A DNA stretch of 64,000 nt, from positions 1 to 64,000 of the forward strand of contig JAHDDW010000008.1 of assembly GCA_020629155.1 (NCBI GenBank). Direction: 5' to 3'. Made by a program: the position numbers and the translations under genes. Below, one piece after another: positions 6,837 to 15,751 of the stretch; the stretch's first letter is position 1, and each line of letters begins with the position of its first letter. This DNA is from Acidimicrobiales bacterium. GTDB lineage: Bacteria > Actinomycetota > Acidimicrobiia > Acidimicrobiales > SZUA-35. Below the pieces are notes generated by a model that did not search any database, had not been told where the DNA came from, and worked only from the letters and a program-made list of their open reading frames with translations.

Positions 6837-8231
6837 ATGGTCCTTCTTCATCAGATTAGCAATCATGTCGATGTGTTAGAAACTGTAGGTGACACTAATG
6901 TCAGCGTAAGCGGAGTGCAGTTTGATTCTCGTCGTGTGGTTTCTGGTGATTTATTTTGTTGTGTTCCTGGTGAAAGCTTCGATGGTCATGACTATGCAGA
7001 GTCTGCTATTGCATCTGGCGCAGTTGGACTGATTACACAAAGACGACTTGACATAGCCGCGCCGCAACTAGTTGTTGCCGATGTGCGCGCTGTTCTTGGT
7101 GTAATTTCTGCATTTGTATATGGTTTCCCGTCTGCTGATTTGACTGTTGTCGGCGTAACTGGCACAAATGGGAAAAGTTCGATTGTGCAGCTACTTGCCG
7201 ACGTTTGGTCTGCCGCTGGCATAAAATCAGAAATTATTGGAACGGTTAAAGGCGCAAGAACAACGCCAGAAGCTCCCGATTTACAGCGCCAGTTTGCCGA
7301 AGCAAAACAACGAGGTGTTCAGGCTATAGCGTTAGAAGTATCATCGCATGCCCTTGAACTTGGCAGGGTTGCGGGCACAGCGTTTGATGTTGCGATTTTT
7401 ACAAACCTGACGCAAGATCATCTTGATTTTCACCCAACGATGGAAGCCTATTTCGATGCAAAAGCGAAACTATTTACGCCTGCCTATGCCGCATGTGGCG
7501 TAACGAATCGTGATGACGTCTACGGCAAAAAGCTTCTATCGAGCTTAGAAAAGATGGTGTCCTATGGCCTCGGCGACGCTAAAGAGCTGACGTTTGAGGG
7601 GGCGCAAAGCACCTTCGTTTGGAAAGGTCAACCAATAACGCTGCGGCTTGCAGGGCAATACAATGTCTATAATGCTTTAGCGGTCGCTTCAGCGTGTGAA
7701 ACATTAGGTATCGAGCCTAAAATCATCGCAGAAGGGCTTTCGCAATCAGCGCCAGTTCGCGGCAGGTTTGAAATCGTTAGCGATAACGACGCACCTTTCT
7801 GGGTAGCTGTTGACTATGCACACTCGCCAGATGCGCTGCGTGCGGTGTTGCAAGCAGCGAGAGACGTGACAGAAGGCAATATAATTGTTGTATTTGGTTG
7901 CGGCGGCGATCGCGATAAAGCCAAGCGGCCGTTGATGGGGCAAATGGCTGAAACGTTTGCTGATCTTGTGATTGTGACAACTGATAACCCACGTTCTGAA
8001 ACGGCTAAATCGATAGCTGCTGACATCTTAGGTGGCCTGGAAAATCCAGATGCTATCGTGCAAGAACCTGATCGTCGCAAAGCAATTGCCCACGCAGTCG
8101 AACAAGCAACAGATGGAGACATTGTTATTATTGCTGGTAAAGGCCATGAGAATGGTCAAATTGTGGGTGACAAGGTATACCCTTTTGATGATATTGAGGT
8201 AACCAGAGAGATCTTAGGGGTTGTGCGGTGA
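6837..8231 (+). CDS. murE: UDP-MurNAc-tripeptide synthetase MurE
   Basis: A 464-residue Mur ligase. It has the ATP-binding loop GVTGTNGKSSIVQ (about residue 102), the central-domain blocks EVSSHAL and FTNLTQDHLDFH, and a C-terminal domain with VDYAHSPDAL and TTDNPRSE. The DNPR motif is the one associated with meso-diaminopimelate as the added third residue, so the wall is probably meso-DAP type. It begins at the base after the ftsI stop and overlaps mraY by 4 bases. murF, which normally follows, is absent: mraY comes directly. The length is normal for MurE alone, so it is not a MurE-MurF fusion. Confidence 0.93.
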   Translation: MVLLHQISNHVDVLETVGDTNVSVSGVQFDSRRVVSGDLFCCVPGESFDGHDYAESAIASGAVGLITQRRLDIAAPQLVVADVRAVLGVISAFVYGFPSADLTVVGVTGTNGKSSIVQLLADVWSAAGIKSEIIGTVKGARTTPEAPDLQRQFAEAKQRGVQAIALEVSSHALELGRVAGTAFDVAIFTNLTQDHLDFHPTMEAYFDAKAKLFTPAYAACGVTNRDDVYGKKLLSSLEKMVSYGLGDAKELTFEGAQSTFVWKGQPITLRLAGQYNVYNALAVASACETLGIEPKIIAEGLSQSAPVRGRFEIVSDNDAPFWVAVDYAHSPDALRAVLQAARDVTEGNIIVVFGCGGDRDKAKRPLMGQMAETFADLVIVTTDNPRSETAKSIAADILGGLENPDAIVQEPDRRKAIAHAVEQATDGDIVIIAGKGHENGQIVGDKVYPFDDIEVTREILGVVR

Positions 8232-9301
8232 TTCGAATTTTGCTTGCTACATGTGTAGCGTTTCTAGCGGCAGCGTTTTTAACGAAACTGTTGATAGATA
8301 TTTTAAGCCGATCAAACATTGGTCAGCCTATTCGAGAAGATGGTCCGCAAGGTCATATGACTAAAGCTGGAACGCCGACAATGGGCGGTGTCGCTATTGT
8401 TCTTGGCGCATTAGTCGCTTATCTGGTAAGCGGTTTCGTTGTTTCTTTAACAACATCAGCAGAGGCAGTATTTACTCGTTCTGGCTTGCTTGTGTTAGGC
8501 GTTACTTGTTGCGCAGGGTTCGTTGGGTTCCTTGACGATTGGATCAAGGTTTCAAAGGAACGGAACCTGGGGTTAAACGCCAAGATGAAAACAGCAGGGA
8601 TGTTAACTGTTTCAATAGGTTTTGCGCTTCTGCTCAAATCTTTAACGTCGGTTTCTACGGAACTGTCTTTTGCAAGGCCTGGTTTGTGGGGCATTGATTT
8701 GGGCACAGCTGGCTGGACAATTTGGGCTGTCATCTTGATTTACGCCACCTCAAATGCGGTGAACCTCACTGATGGCCTTGACGGCCTGGCCGCTGGGTCA
8801 GGTATCTTATCGTTTGGTGCCTATGCCCTAATTGGATTTTGGATCTTTCGTCAAATGGATGATCTGCGCCCCGACATTAGGGCAATTTATGATGTTGCTC
8901 ACGCGCTTGACTTGGCTGTGGTTGCTTGTGCGATGTTGGCAGCGTGTGCTGGTTTTCTGTGGTTTAATGCCGCCCCAGCAGAAATTTTTATGGGCGACAC
9001 TGGTTCACTAGCAATCGGCACCTGTCTAGCGGCACTTGCACTTGCTACAAATACACACTTTCTTCTACCGATTATCGGCGCTGTGTATGTGCTTGAAACG
9101 CTTTCGGTTATGTTGCAGGTCTCTTTCTTCAAGATTACTCGCGGTAAACGGCTTTTCCGTATGGCGCCGCTGCATCATCACTTTGAGCTTGGCGGTTGGA
9201 AAGAAACGAAAGTTATTATTAGGTTCTGGCTTGTTGGTGGTGCGTTGACACTGCTAGCGCTTGGGCTTTTCTATGTTGACTATAGGTCGGTGATTACATG
9301 A
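8228..9301 (+). CDS. mraY: Phospho-MurNAc-pentapeptide transferase MraY
   Basis: A 357-residue polytopic membrane enzyme with about ten helices. It makes lipid I by transferring phospho-MurNAc-pentapeptide to undecaprenyl phosphate at the inner face of the membrane. Diagnostic blocks are present: GTPTMGG near the N-terminus, FLDDWIK with the Asp-Asp pair, NAVNLTDGLDGLA, EIFMGDTGSLA and the histidine cluster APLHHHFE. It starts with GTG inside the murE stop region (GTGA) and ends in an ATGA overlap with murD, so murE, mraY and murD are tightly coupled. Confidence 0.95.
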   Translation: MIRILLATCVAFLAAAFLTKLLIDILSRSNIGQPIREDGPQGHMTKAGTPTMGGVAIVLGALVAYLVSGFVVSLTTSAEAVFTRSGLLVLGVTCCAGFVGFLDDWIKVSKERNLGLNAKMKTAGMLTVSIGFALLLKSLTSVSTELSFARPGLWGIDLGTAGWTIWAVILIYATSNAVNLTDGLDGLAAGSGILSFGAYALIGFWIFRQMDDLRPDIRAIYDVAHALDLAVVACAMLAACAGFLWFNAAPAEIFMGDTGSLAIGTCLAALALATNTHFLLPIIGAVYVLETLSVMLQVSFFKITRGKRLFRMAPLHHHFELGGWKETKVIIRFWLVGGALTLLALGLFYVDYRSVIT

Positions 9302-10638
9302 CTGAGACCTCTATTGATCTTAAGGCACCGTTGATACTTGGCTTTGGTGTGACAAGCCAAGCTGTTGCAAAAGCTTTGCTTGACCGTGGATTTTCGCCGA
9401 CGATTGTCGAAGACTTCCCTAGCGAAGTAAAAACAGCTGCCGCAGCGAAACTTGGCGTCTCCTTAGTTGAGTCTCCAACCCAGGAAGAGCTAGCAAAATA
9501 TGTTGCTTCGGCTTCTTGTGTTTTGCCGAGTCCCGGTGTGCCCGACCATCACGCGATCTTTGCGTTGGCGGCTGAATATGCTAAACCGATTTTTAGTGAG
9601 TTTGATTTGGCGAGCCTGTGGGATAGCCGTCCGATTGTTATTGTCACGGGAACCAACGGCAAAACGTCGGTCACAACCTTGGTAGCTCAAGCATTGGTTG
9701 CTTCTGGAATACAAACCGATGCGGTCGGCAACGCCGACGTGCCGCTTGTCGAAGCAATTGAAAATGCAGACTACGATCTTTTTGTTGTTGAAGCCTCGTC
9801 TTTTCGTTTAGCACATAGTGCTAGCTACACCTCGAAAGTGGCTGCTTGGCTTAATTTTGCGCCAGATCATCTTGATGCGCACGCATCGCTAGAGGCTTAT
9901 CGCGAAGCAAAGGCATCTATTTTTGAACGTCTTAGTGAAGATGCGACTGTTATTGTAAATTTGGATGACCATATAACAGTTGATGCAGCTCCATCTGGTG
10001 TGTCAATGGTCTCATTTTCCTCTTTAGGGAAAGCTGCAACATGGACAATCCGAGACGGGTCGCTGCTCGGCCCTGATGGTCCGCTGCTTACCATCGCAGA
10101 GCTGCAACGTACACAACCACACGACCTTGCGAACGCAGTCGCTGTTGCAGCGATAGCTTCAGAAGCCGGTGCTACTAACGAAGCGATCAAAGAGGTGCTT
10201 GTTTCGTTTGTTGGGTTTGCTCATCGTGTTGAACTTGTTGGCTCTTGGGACAATATCGCGTGGTATAACGATTCAAAAGCATCGGTGCCTCAAGCTGCGC
10301 TTGCCGCTATCGGCGGATTCGACTCGATTGTGTTACTCGCTGGAGGCAAAAATAAAGGGTTAGATCTCTCAAGCCTGGCAACAGCTATTCCGCAGCTTCG
10401 AGCAGTTATAGCCATGGGTGACGCTGCTGATGAAGTGGCGGCTGTTTTCGAAGGCAAGGTTCCTTTACAGCGAGCAGATTCGATGGAAGAAGCAATCGAA
10501 AAAGCTTCGACAGTTGCTCAATCTGGTGATACGGTTTTGCTCTCCCCAGCGTGTACTTCTTTTGATTGGTATAGCGGTTATGGCGCACGTGGTGACCATT
10601 TCCGCAGCTTGGTACAAGAAATGATAGGTCAAGAGTAA
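9298..10638 (+). CDS. murD: UDP-MurNAc-L-Ala:D-Glu ligase MurD
   Basis: A 446-residue cytoplasmic Mur ligase adding D-glutamate to UDP-MurNAc-L-alanine. The N-terminal Rossmann-like domain begins LILGFGVTSQAVAKALLDRG. The ATP loop is VTGTNGKTSVTTL (about residue 118), followed by EASSFRLAHS and FAPDHLDAH in the central domain, and by YNDSKASVPQAALAAI and LLAGGKNKGLDL in the C-terminal domain, both MurD-specific. The ATG overlaps the mraY stop by 4 bases. It ends shortly before ftsW. Confidence 0.94.
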   Translation: MTETSIDLKAPLILGFGVTSQAVAKALLDRGFSPTIVEDFPSEVKTAAAAKLGVSLVESPTQEELAKYVASASCVLPSPGVPDHHAIFALAAEYAKPIFSEFDLASLWDSRPIVIVTGTNGKTSVTTLVAQALVASGIQTDAVGNADVPLVEAIENADYDLFVVEASSFRLAHSASYTSKVAAWLNFAPDHLDAHASLEAYREAKASIFERLSEDATVIVNLDDHITVDAAPSGVSMVSFSSLGKAATWTIRDGSLLGPDGPLLTIAELQRTQPHDLANAVAVAAIASEAGATNEAIKEVLVSFVGFAHRVELVGSWDNIAWYNDSKASVPQAALAAIGGFDSIVLLAGGKNKGLDLSSLATAIPQLRAVIAMGDAADEVAAVFEGKVPLQRADSMEEAIEKASTVAQSGDTVLLSPACTSFDWYSGYGARGDHFRSLVQEMIGQE

Positions 10639-10642
10639 ATAC

Positions 10643-12118
10643 ATGAGCACGACAACACGAAAAACCACAACAAGAAAGGCAACAACAAAAAGACGGCCTT
10701 CGTCTACAGGGTCGACAAAAAGTGGTGCTCGTAAAACAGCTAGAAAAACTAGTGCTGGGAGAACTGGTAGTAGGAAAAACACGAGCACGGCACGAACCAC
10801 TTCGACAAAGCGACGCACGTCAACAAGCTCTTCTCGAAAGACCACGTCACGAAAGACCTCTGCAAGAAAACCTGCTTCTCGCAGTTCTCGAAGCAGCTCT
10901 TCTCGTTCTATGCAGCGGTCACATTTTCAGCGTTCAAAAGACGACGCAGGTGCAAGATCTTCTCGTCGAGGTGGCTCAAGAAGAGGCGCTCGACCACGTC
11001 GCGCAAAGGCTTTAGCGGTCACCAAAATTGGTGAGCGCCATGCAGCCTATCTCACGATACTTGTTGTTGGTTTAACGCTTTTTGGTCTCGTGAATATTTT
11101 GTCTGCTACGTCTGTATCTGACGAATTTAACTTTGACGACCCGTTAACAAGTTTGAAAGAGCAAGCGGTCATGGCGGCAGCTGGTGCTGTCTTATTCGTG
11201 ATCGCTAGCCGTATTGACTACCGGATTATGCGTAAAGCGGCGTCACCACTTTTGATTACCGCTTTTGTAATGCTTGTCGCTGTTTTAATCCCAGGCGTTG
11301 GTGTTGCACGTAACGGTGCGTCTCGTTGGTTGTCTCTCGGTCCGATTCAAATCCAGCCTGCAGAAATAACTAAATTTGCGTTGATTCTTTTTGTTGCGCA
11401 TCTGCTTGCATTGCGTGAAAGGCGAATGGACAAGGCAGATTTGACGGTCAGACCCGTGATGATCTTGCTTGTCATCACCTCTATTTTGTTGGCGCTCCAG
11501 CCGAAATTGACGACAATTGCTATTCTCGGTTTCACTCTTTTTGTGATGCTCTATGTTGCAGGTAGCAAAATGCGACATCTTTTCCCTTGGATTATGGCAG
11601 GTTTCTCTGCCTTCGTAGTTGCTGTTATAGCCTCTTCATATGCGCGAGAGCGGGTAATGAGTTTTTTTGGTTCGGCTGATGCGGCTGGTTGGCAGCAAGA
11701 CCAAAGCGATCAAAGCCTCATCGGTATCGGTTCTGGAAAGATATTCGGCTCAGGTATTGGAGCAGGCAAAGCAAAACATACACCTGTCCCATTTATCGAA
11801 TCAGATTTTATCTTCACGAACCTGGCAGAAGAAACAGGCTTTATTGGTGCTGCGGCTATTATCTGTGCGTTCCTTTTGATTATCTGGTTTGGTTTACGAG
11901 CATCGCTTGGTGCTCCTGACCGATTTGGCATGTTGCTTGCTTTAGGTATCACATGTTGGATCGCAACGCAGGCGTTCCTTAACATCGCGGTGGTTCTTGC
12001 GATTATCCCAACAACTGGTGTGACGTTGCCGTTGATGTCTAAAGGCGGTTCGAGTCTGGTTATGACCTTAGCTGCCTTAGGCTTGTTAGTAAATATCGCA
12101 AGGCGAGCCAAAGGATAG
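10643..12118 (+). CDS. ftsW: FtsW glycosyltransferase with long basic N-terminal extension
   Basis: A SEDS-family protein of 491 residues, about 100 longer than typical. Residues from about 133 onward are a normal FtsW core with ten or so helices, including NGASRWLSLGPIQIQPAEITK, the extracellular loop FIESDFIFTNLAEETGF and the C-terminal GVTLPLMSKGGSSLV. It polymerises lipid II at the septum together with FtsI. Residues 1-122 are an unusual disordered tail made almost only of Ser, Thr, Arg, Lys, Ala and Gly, with just two acidic residues (Asp100 and Asp101), resembling histone H1 or SR-rich tails. The tail would face the cytoplasm. The start follows the murD stop by 4 bases; a later start is possible but no good ribosome site is seen nearer the first helix. 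Confidence 0.93.
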   Translation: MSTTTRKTTTRKATTKRRPSSTGSTKSGARKTARKTSAGRTGSRKNTSTARTTSTKRRTSTSSSRKTTSRKTSARKPASRSSRSSSSRSMQRSHFQRSKDDAGARSSRRGGSRRGARPRRAKALAVTKIGERHAAYLTILVVGLTLFGLVNILSATSVSDEFNFDDPLTSLKEQAVMAAAGAVLFVIASRIDYRIMRKAASPLLITAFVMLVAVLIPGVGVARNGASRWLSLGPIQIQPAEITKFALILFVAHLLALRERRMDKADLTVRPVMILLVITSILLALQPKLTTIAILGFTLFVMLYVAGSKMRHLFPWIMAGFSAFVVAVIASSYARERVMSFFGSADAAGWQQDQSDQSLIGIGSGKIFGSGIGAGKAKHTPVPFIESDFIFTNLAEETGFIGAAAIICAFLLIIWFGLRASLGAPDRFGMLLALGITCWIATQAFLNIAVVLAIIPTTGVTLPLMSKGGSSLVMTLAALGLLVNIARRAKG

Positions 12119-12121
12119 GCG

Positions 12122-13249
12122 ATGGGCAAAGTAAAAATAGTTATTACAGGCGGAGGCACCGCAGGACATACCAACCCGGGTATTGCTGTTGCGCAAGCGT
12201 TGGTCGAGAAAGGCTTAGATCCTTCCGAGATCCATTTTATTGGTGCTAAACGAGGCAATGAAGGCACCCTTGTTCCCGAAGCTGGTTTTACTATTTCGTT
12301 GTTGCCTGGCAGGGGAGTGAAGCGGCAGCTTTCACTGTCGAGCCTTAAAGCGATTGTGGCTCTGAAATTTGCTGCTTTCAAAGCGCTTTACTTGATGCTG
12401 CGGCTTCGCCCTAAAGCAGTTATGTGCTTGGGCGGTTACGCTGCATTTCCTGCATCGCTGGCTGCTGTGCTACTGCGTCGTCCGCTTATCGTGAGTGAGC
12501 AGAACGCTCGTAGCAGCGCAGTTAATCGACTGTTTGGCAAGTTTGCAAAAAAATGTGCGTTGCCATTTCCTGATACTGACTTGCCGAAAGGCTTGTTGAC
12601 AGGCAACCCTATTCGCAGTTCTATAACAGCAGCAAGTGACGAGCAGCGCCGTGCCGCTCGTCAAAAGCTTGGTGTAGCCGCTGGCGATAGTCGCACGATT
12701 GTGGCTGTCTGGTCAGGTTCGCTAGGCGCTATAAGTGTCAATAAAGCAGTGAAAGAACTTACCTCCTTGTGGGCCGACCGTAGTGATCTGTTTGTTTATC
12801 ATGTTGTCGGCAAACGTGATTGGGATTCTTTTAAACAAAGTGAATCTAGGCCTGCAGATGGGCTTTGGTATCAAACTGTGGCCTATGAATCTGACATGCC
12901 GACGTTGCTCGCCGGAGCTGATGTTGCGATTTGTCGAGCTGGAGCGTCGACAATCAGCGAACTTAGCGTTGCTGGTTTGCCGAGCGTGTTGATTCCGCTT
13001 CCTGGGGCTCCTCGCGATCATCAGCGAGCGAATGCGCAGGAGTTGAAAGATGTTGGCGGTGCTGTGCTGCTGAAAGATAGCGAACTAACAGGAGAGAAGT
13101 TGCAGCAAACGTTGGCCCCAATTCTAGAGTCTCAAGCAAAACGCGACGAAATGAGCCAGGCTGCAAAAAGTGTTGCAAGGCCAAATGCAGCTGCCGCAGT
13201 TGCAGATCTGTTGCTTGCGTTTGCCGATGATGCGAAAGGTACGAACTAG
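12122..13249 (+). CDS. murG: Lipid II synthase MurG
   Basis: A 375-residue GT28-type glycosyltransferase at the membrane inner face, transferring GlcNAc to lipid I. The N-terminal motif VITGGGTAGHTNPGIAVAQAL contains the glycine-rich lipid-binding loop. CLGGYAAFPASLAA and LIVSEQNARSSAVNRL follow in the acceptor domain. The UDP-GlcNAc site is represented by AICRAGASTISEL and IPLPGAPRDHQRANA near residue 300. It sits 3 bases after ftsW and 2 before murC, in the canonical order. No anomalies were seen. Confidence 0.95.
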   Translation: MGKVKIVITGGGTAGHTNPGIAVAQALVEKGLDPSEIHFIGAKRGNEGTLVPEAGFTISLLPGRGVKRQLSLSSLKAIVALKFAAFKALYLMLRLRPKAVMCLGGYAAFPASLAAVLLRRPLIVSEQNARSSAVNRLFGKFAKKCALPFPDTDLPKGLLTGNPIRSSITAASDEQRRAARQKLGVAAGDSRTIVAVWSGSLGAISVNKAVKELTSLWADRSDLFVYHVVGKRDWDSFKQSESRPADGLWYQTVAYESDMPTLLAGADVAICRAGASTISELSVAGLPSVLIPLPGAPRDHQRANAQELKDVGGAVLLKDSELTGEKLQQTLAPILESQAKRDEMSQAAKSVARPNAAAAVADLLLAFADDAKGTN

Positions 13250-13251
13250 TT

Positions 13252-14640
13252 ATGGAAAAAAAATCTACAACTATCGATTTGAGCAAGCCGAGGAAGGTCC
13301 ATATCGTTGGTGTCGGCGGCGCTGGTATGAGTGCTATTGCCGAAGTCTTGGCTGGTAAAGGCCATCAGGTTACTGGATCAGATTTGCATGATTCTCTGTT
13401 GTTGCCTGCGCTCGAAAGTCGTGGCGTAAAAACCTTTGTTGGCCATAATGCAGCTAATATCGGCGATGCCGAGCTGTTGACCTATTCAACAGCTATCCCA
13501 GCGACGAACCCCGAAATTGTTGAAGCGCAAAACCGTGGTATTCCAGTGCTTCGTCGTGCTGAAATGCTCAGCGCGTTAACAACTGCATGGAAAACGCTTG
13601 CAGTCGCAGGCACGCATGGCAAAACAACAACGTCGGCCATGTTGACAATTGCCATGCAAGGCGCTGGGTTAGATCCTAGCTATATCGTTGGCGGCATGGT
13701 CAAAGACGCTGGCCGAGGAGCTGCTGTCGGGTCAGGCGATCATCTTATTGTCGAAGCTGATGAGAGCGACGGCACCTTTATAGAGCTTGCTACCTACGGC
13801 GCTATTGTCACAAACGTTGAACCCGATCATCTTGAACATTATGGCGATTTCGCTACCCTTAAAAAGGCATTTGTCACCTTTGTTGATCAGTGCGACGGGC
13901 CGACCGTTGTTTGTCTTGATGACGAAGGCGCAGCAGAGCTTGCCACACATAGTACTGCGGCTGTTACCTACGGCACGTCTGATGCTGCCGATTGGCAGAT
14001 TACTGGAATAGAAAGCAGCGTTGACGGCTGTTCTTTTACTGTTTCTTCAGGAGAAGTGAGCGAGCGTATCACGTTGCCGCAGCCTGGTTTGCATAACGCT
14101 CGCAATGCAACAGCTGCATTTGTTTTGGCTGTGTTGCTAGGTGCGGATGCTACAAGGGTGGCTACAGCCCTCAGCGGTTTCGGCGGCGTAGGTCGTCGGT
14201 TCGAGCTACGTGGCGAGGCAAAAGGCGTGCGTCTTGTTGATGACTATGCACATCTTCCAACAGAAGTCGAAGCAGCATTGCAGGCTGGTCGAAGTACGAA
14301 ACCTGCACGTCTTGTCGCAGTGTTTCAACCGCATCGTTATAGCCGCACACAACAACTTTGGGATACGTTCGGTGATGCATTCACACAGGCAGATGTTCTG
14401 GTTGTGACGGGTATTTATTCTTCTGGTGAGAAGCCGCGAGAAGGCATTACAGGCAAGCTGATCGCAGATATCGTAACGAAAACACATCCAGATTTTCCTG
14501 TCACCTATATCGAAGATCTTACCGACGTGACAGCGCATCTTGTTTCAAGTCTGGAAGAAGGCGACCTATGCATGACACTAGGCGCTGGGGACCTTACCGA
14601 TATTTGTGATGACGTCATCGAAGGCTTGCAAAAGGCATAG
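13252..14640 (+). CDS. murC: UDP-MurNAc:L-alanine ligase MurC
   Basis: A 462-residue Mur ligase catalysing addition of L-alanine to UDP-MurNAc. The N-terminal motif HIVGVGGAGMSAIAEVLAGK binds the UDP substrate, the ATP loop is VAGTHGKTTTSAML (about residue 118), and EADESDGTFIELAT, NVEPDHLEHYG and DYAHLPTEVEAALQAGR are the family blocks. It starts 2 bases after murG. It is followed by a 239-base non-coding gap with two copies of the dispersed repeat, so it probably closes the tightly coupled part of the operon. Confidence 0.95.
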   Translation: MEKKSTTIDLSKPRKVHIVGVGGAGMSAIAEVLAGKGHQVTGSDLHDSLLLPALESRGVKTFVGHNAANIGDAELLTYSTAIPATNPEIVEAQNRGIPVLRRAEMLSALTTAWKTLAVAGTHGKTTTSAMLTIAMQGAGLDPSYIVGGMVKDAGRGAAVGSGDHLIVEADESDGTFIELATYGAIVTNVEPDHLEHYGDFATLKKAFVTFVDQCDGPTVVCLDDEGAAELATHSTAAVTYGTSDAADWQITGIESSVDGCSFTVSSGEVSERITLPQPGLHNARNATAAFVLAVLLGADATRVATALSGFGGVGRRFELRGEAKGVRLVDDYAHLPTEVEAALQAGRSTKPARLVAVFQPHRYSRTQQLWDTFGDAFTQADVLVVTGIYSSGEKPREGITGKLIADIVTKTHPDFPVTYIEDLTDVTAHLVSSLEEGDLCMTLGAGDLTDICDDVIEGLQKA

Positions 14641-14647
14641 GTTGTAA

Positions 14648-14712
14648 AGGGGATGTCTTTTTTATTGTACATCCCCTCAGTATTTCCGCTCTGCTTAGGG
14701 CGTTGCACGCAG
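14648..14712 (-). repeat. Dispersed hairpin repeat, copy 3 (reverse)
   Basis: Read on the reverse strand it has CTGCGTGC, AACGCCC, AGAGCGGAAATAC and then a hairpin with perfect arms AGGGGATGT and ACATCCCCT around a 12-base A/T-rich loop. It lies directly after murC, about 135 bases from copy 4 and in opposite orientation. It is not followed by a convincing T-run on either strand. Confidence 0.75.
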
Positions 14713-14847
14713 CTTTTAGCGGTTTGCTGTTCAAGTCATCTGGCAAAAAGCAATACATAGGCATAGTCTTAAGGGTCTCTAATGAAGCAAAGTAGTAAAA
14801 AAGCAAGAAAGAGCATGTCTATTTATCGTTTTTCGGTCAGATCGCAT

Positions 14848-14898
14848 GACCGAGTGGAGCGGAAATGCGGAGGGCATCTATGATTACTAGAGATGACC
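14848..14898 (+). repeat. Dispersed hairpin repeat, copy 4, overlapping the ftsQ start
   Basis: Contains GAGTGGAGCGGAAATGCGGA and then a hairpin with arms GGCATCT (14873-14879) and AGATGACC (14891-14898). The ftsQ ribosome site GGAGGG (14869-14874) runs into the left arm, and the ftsQ ATG (14880) is in the loop, so the repeat supplies the translation start region of ftsQ. A short hairpin, GGTCA-TGACC (14835-14851), abuts its 5' end. Confidence 0.7.
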
Positions 14899-15725
14899 TA
14901 AAAAGAAATCCACGTACGAGTAAGTCGAAATCGAAGGCTAAAGCTTCTAGAAAGAAAAGTGGGATTTCGATCAATCCTAAGATTCGAGAGCGTCGTCAAA
15001 AAGTTAGTAAAGCTGCTGCTAAGAAAGTGCAGCGTATCGTTATTGCATGTGCTGTTATCGCGACGGTGTTTATCGCTGCGATTGCTTTCTTAAAAAGCTC
15101 GTATCTGTCGATTGACTCGATTGCTGTTACTGGTAATACAGAAGCAGATGCTGCTGAAATTATTGCAGCGTCAGGCGTTGTTGAAGGTGAACAGCTTTAT
15201 TCGTTGGATGTTGCAACAGCTGCGCAAAAGGTTAGCGAAGTGCCGTGGGTTGAGACTGCTGAGATTAACCGCTCGTGGCGTGGCGATGTGACGATTGCTA
15301 TAACTGAACGTGTTGCCGTGGCTGCGTTGGGGGAGAAAGAAGAGTTCGTTCTGATTGATTCTTCAGGAAGGCAGCTAGACACGGTCGAGAAAGTTCCGAA
15401 GGGAGTGTATCTGCTAAATGGAGCAGAGTTGAGTCCCAAACTTGGATCTGATGCGCCGCCAGAAGCAGTCGAATTTCTTACGTTGCTGTCATTGCTGCCA
15501 GACTCTTTATCGTCTCAGCTAAAGAATTTTTCTTTCGATGACCAGACAATACAAGCCGATTTCGTTGCTGGCGGTTCTGTCGACTTTGGCACAGGTAAAG
15601 ATTTAGAACGCAAAGTTATTGCGCTGGAAACAATGTTAGCAAAAGTCGAAACAAAATGTTTAGAATCACTTGATGTGAGCGTTCCCAACGCTCCCGCAAT
15701 AACCCGCACCGAAGGCTGCGCGTAG
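14880..15725 (+). CDS. ftsQ: Division protein FtsQ
   Basis: A bitopic division protein of 281 residues from the ATG at 14880, chosen because GGAGGG lies 5 bases before it; an in-frame ATG at 14865 would add MRRAS but has no ribosome site. A strongly basic tail of about 50 residues precedes one membrane helix (IVIACAVIATVFIAAIAFL). The POTRA domain follows, SSYLSIDSIAVTGNTEADAAEI with the usual hydrophobic pattern, then the FtsQ domain with VPWVETAEINRSW. FtsQ scaffolds FtsL/FtsB at the septum. The gene begins inside a dispersed repeat copy, so its translation may depend on that hairpin. Confidence 0.88.
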   Translation: MITRDDLKRNPRTSKSKSKAKASRKKSGISINPKIRERRQKVSKAAAKKVQRIVIACAVIATVFIAAIAFLKSSYLSIDSIAVTGNTEADAAEIIAASGVVEGEQLYSLDVATAAQKVSEVPWVETAEINRSWRGDVTIAITERVAVAALGEKEEFVLIDSSGRQLDTVEKVPKGVYLLNGAELSPKLGSDAPPEAVEFLTLLSLLPDSLSSQLKNFSFDDQTIQADFVAGGSVDFGTGKDLERKVIALETMLAKVETKCLESLDVSVPNAPAITRTEGCA

Positions 15726-15739
15726 TACTCCTGTTGAGA

Positions 15740-15745
15740 TAAAAT
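15740..15745 (+). promoter_or_regulatory. -10 box of a probable leaderless transcript
   Basis: TAAAAT lies exactly six bases before the ATG of the 15752 gene, the same spacing as the TAnnnT boxes before divIVA, dnaE, abiEi and others. It suggests this gene has its own promoter inside the dcw cluster and an mRNA starting at or near the ATG. Confidence 0.45.
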
Positions 15746-15751
15746 GCGTTT

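Noticed and set aside
14641..14680. Hairpin after murC as a terminator
   Set aside because: The stem is perfect but is followed by CAGTATT rather than a T-run in the murC direction; it fits the dispersed repeat better.
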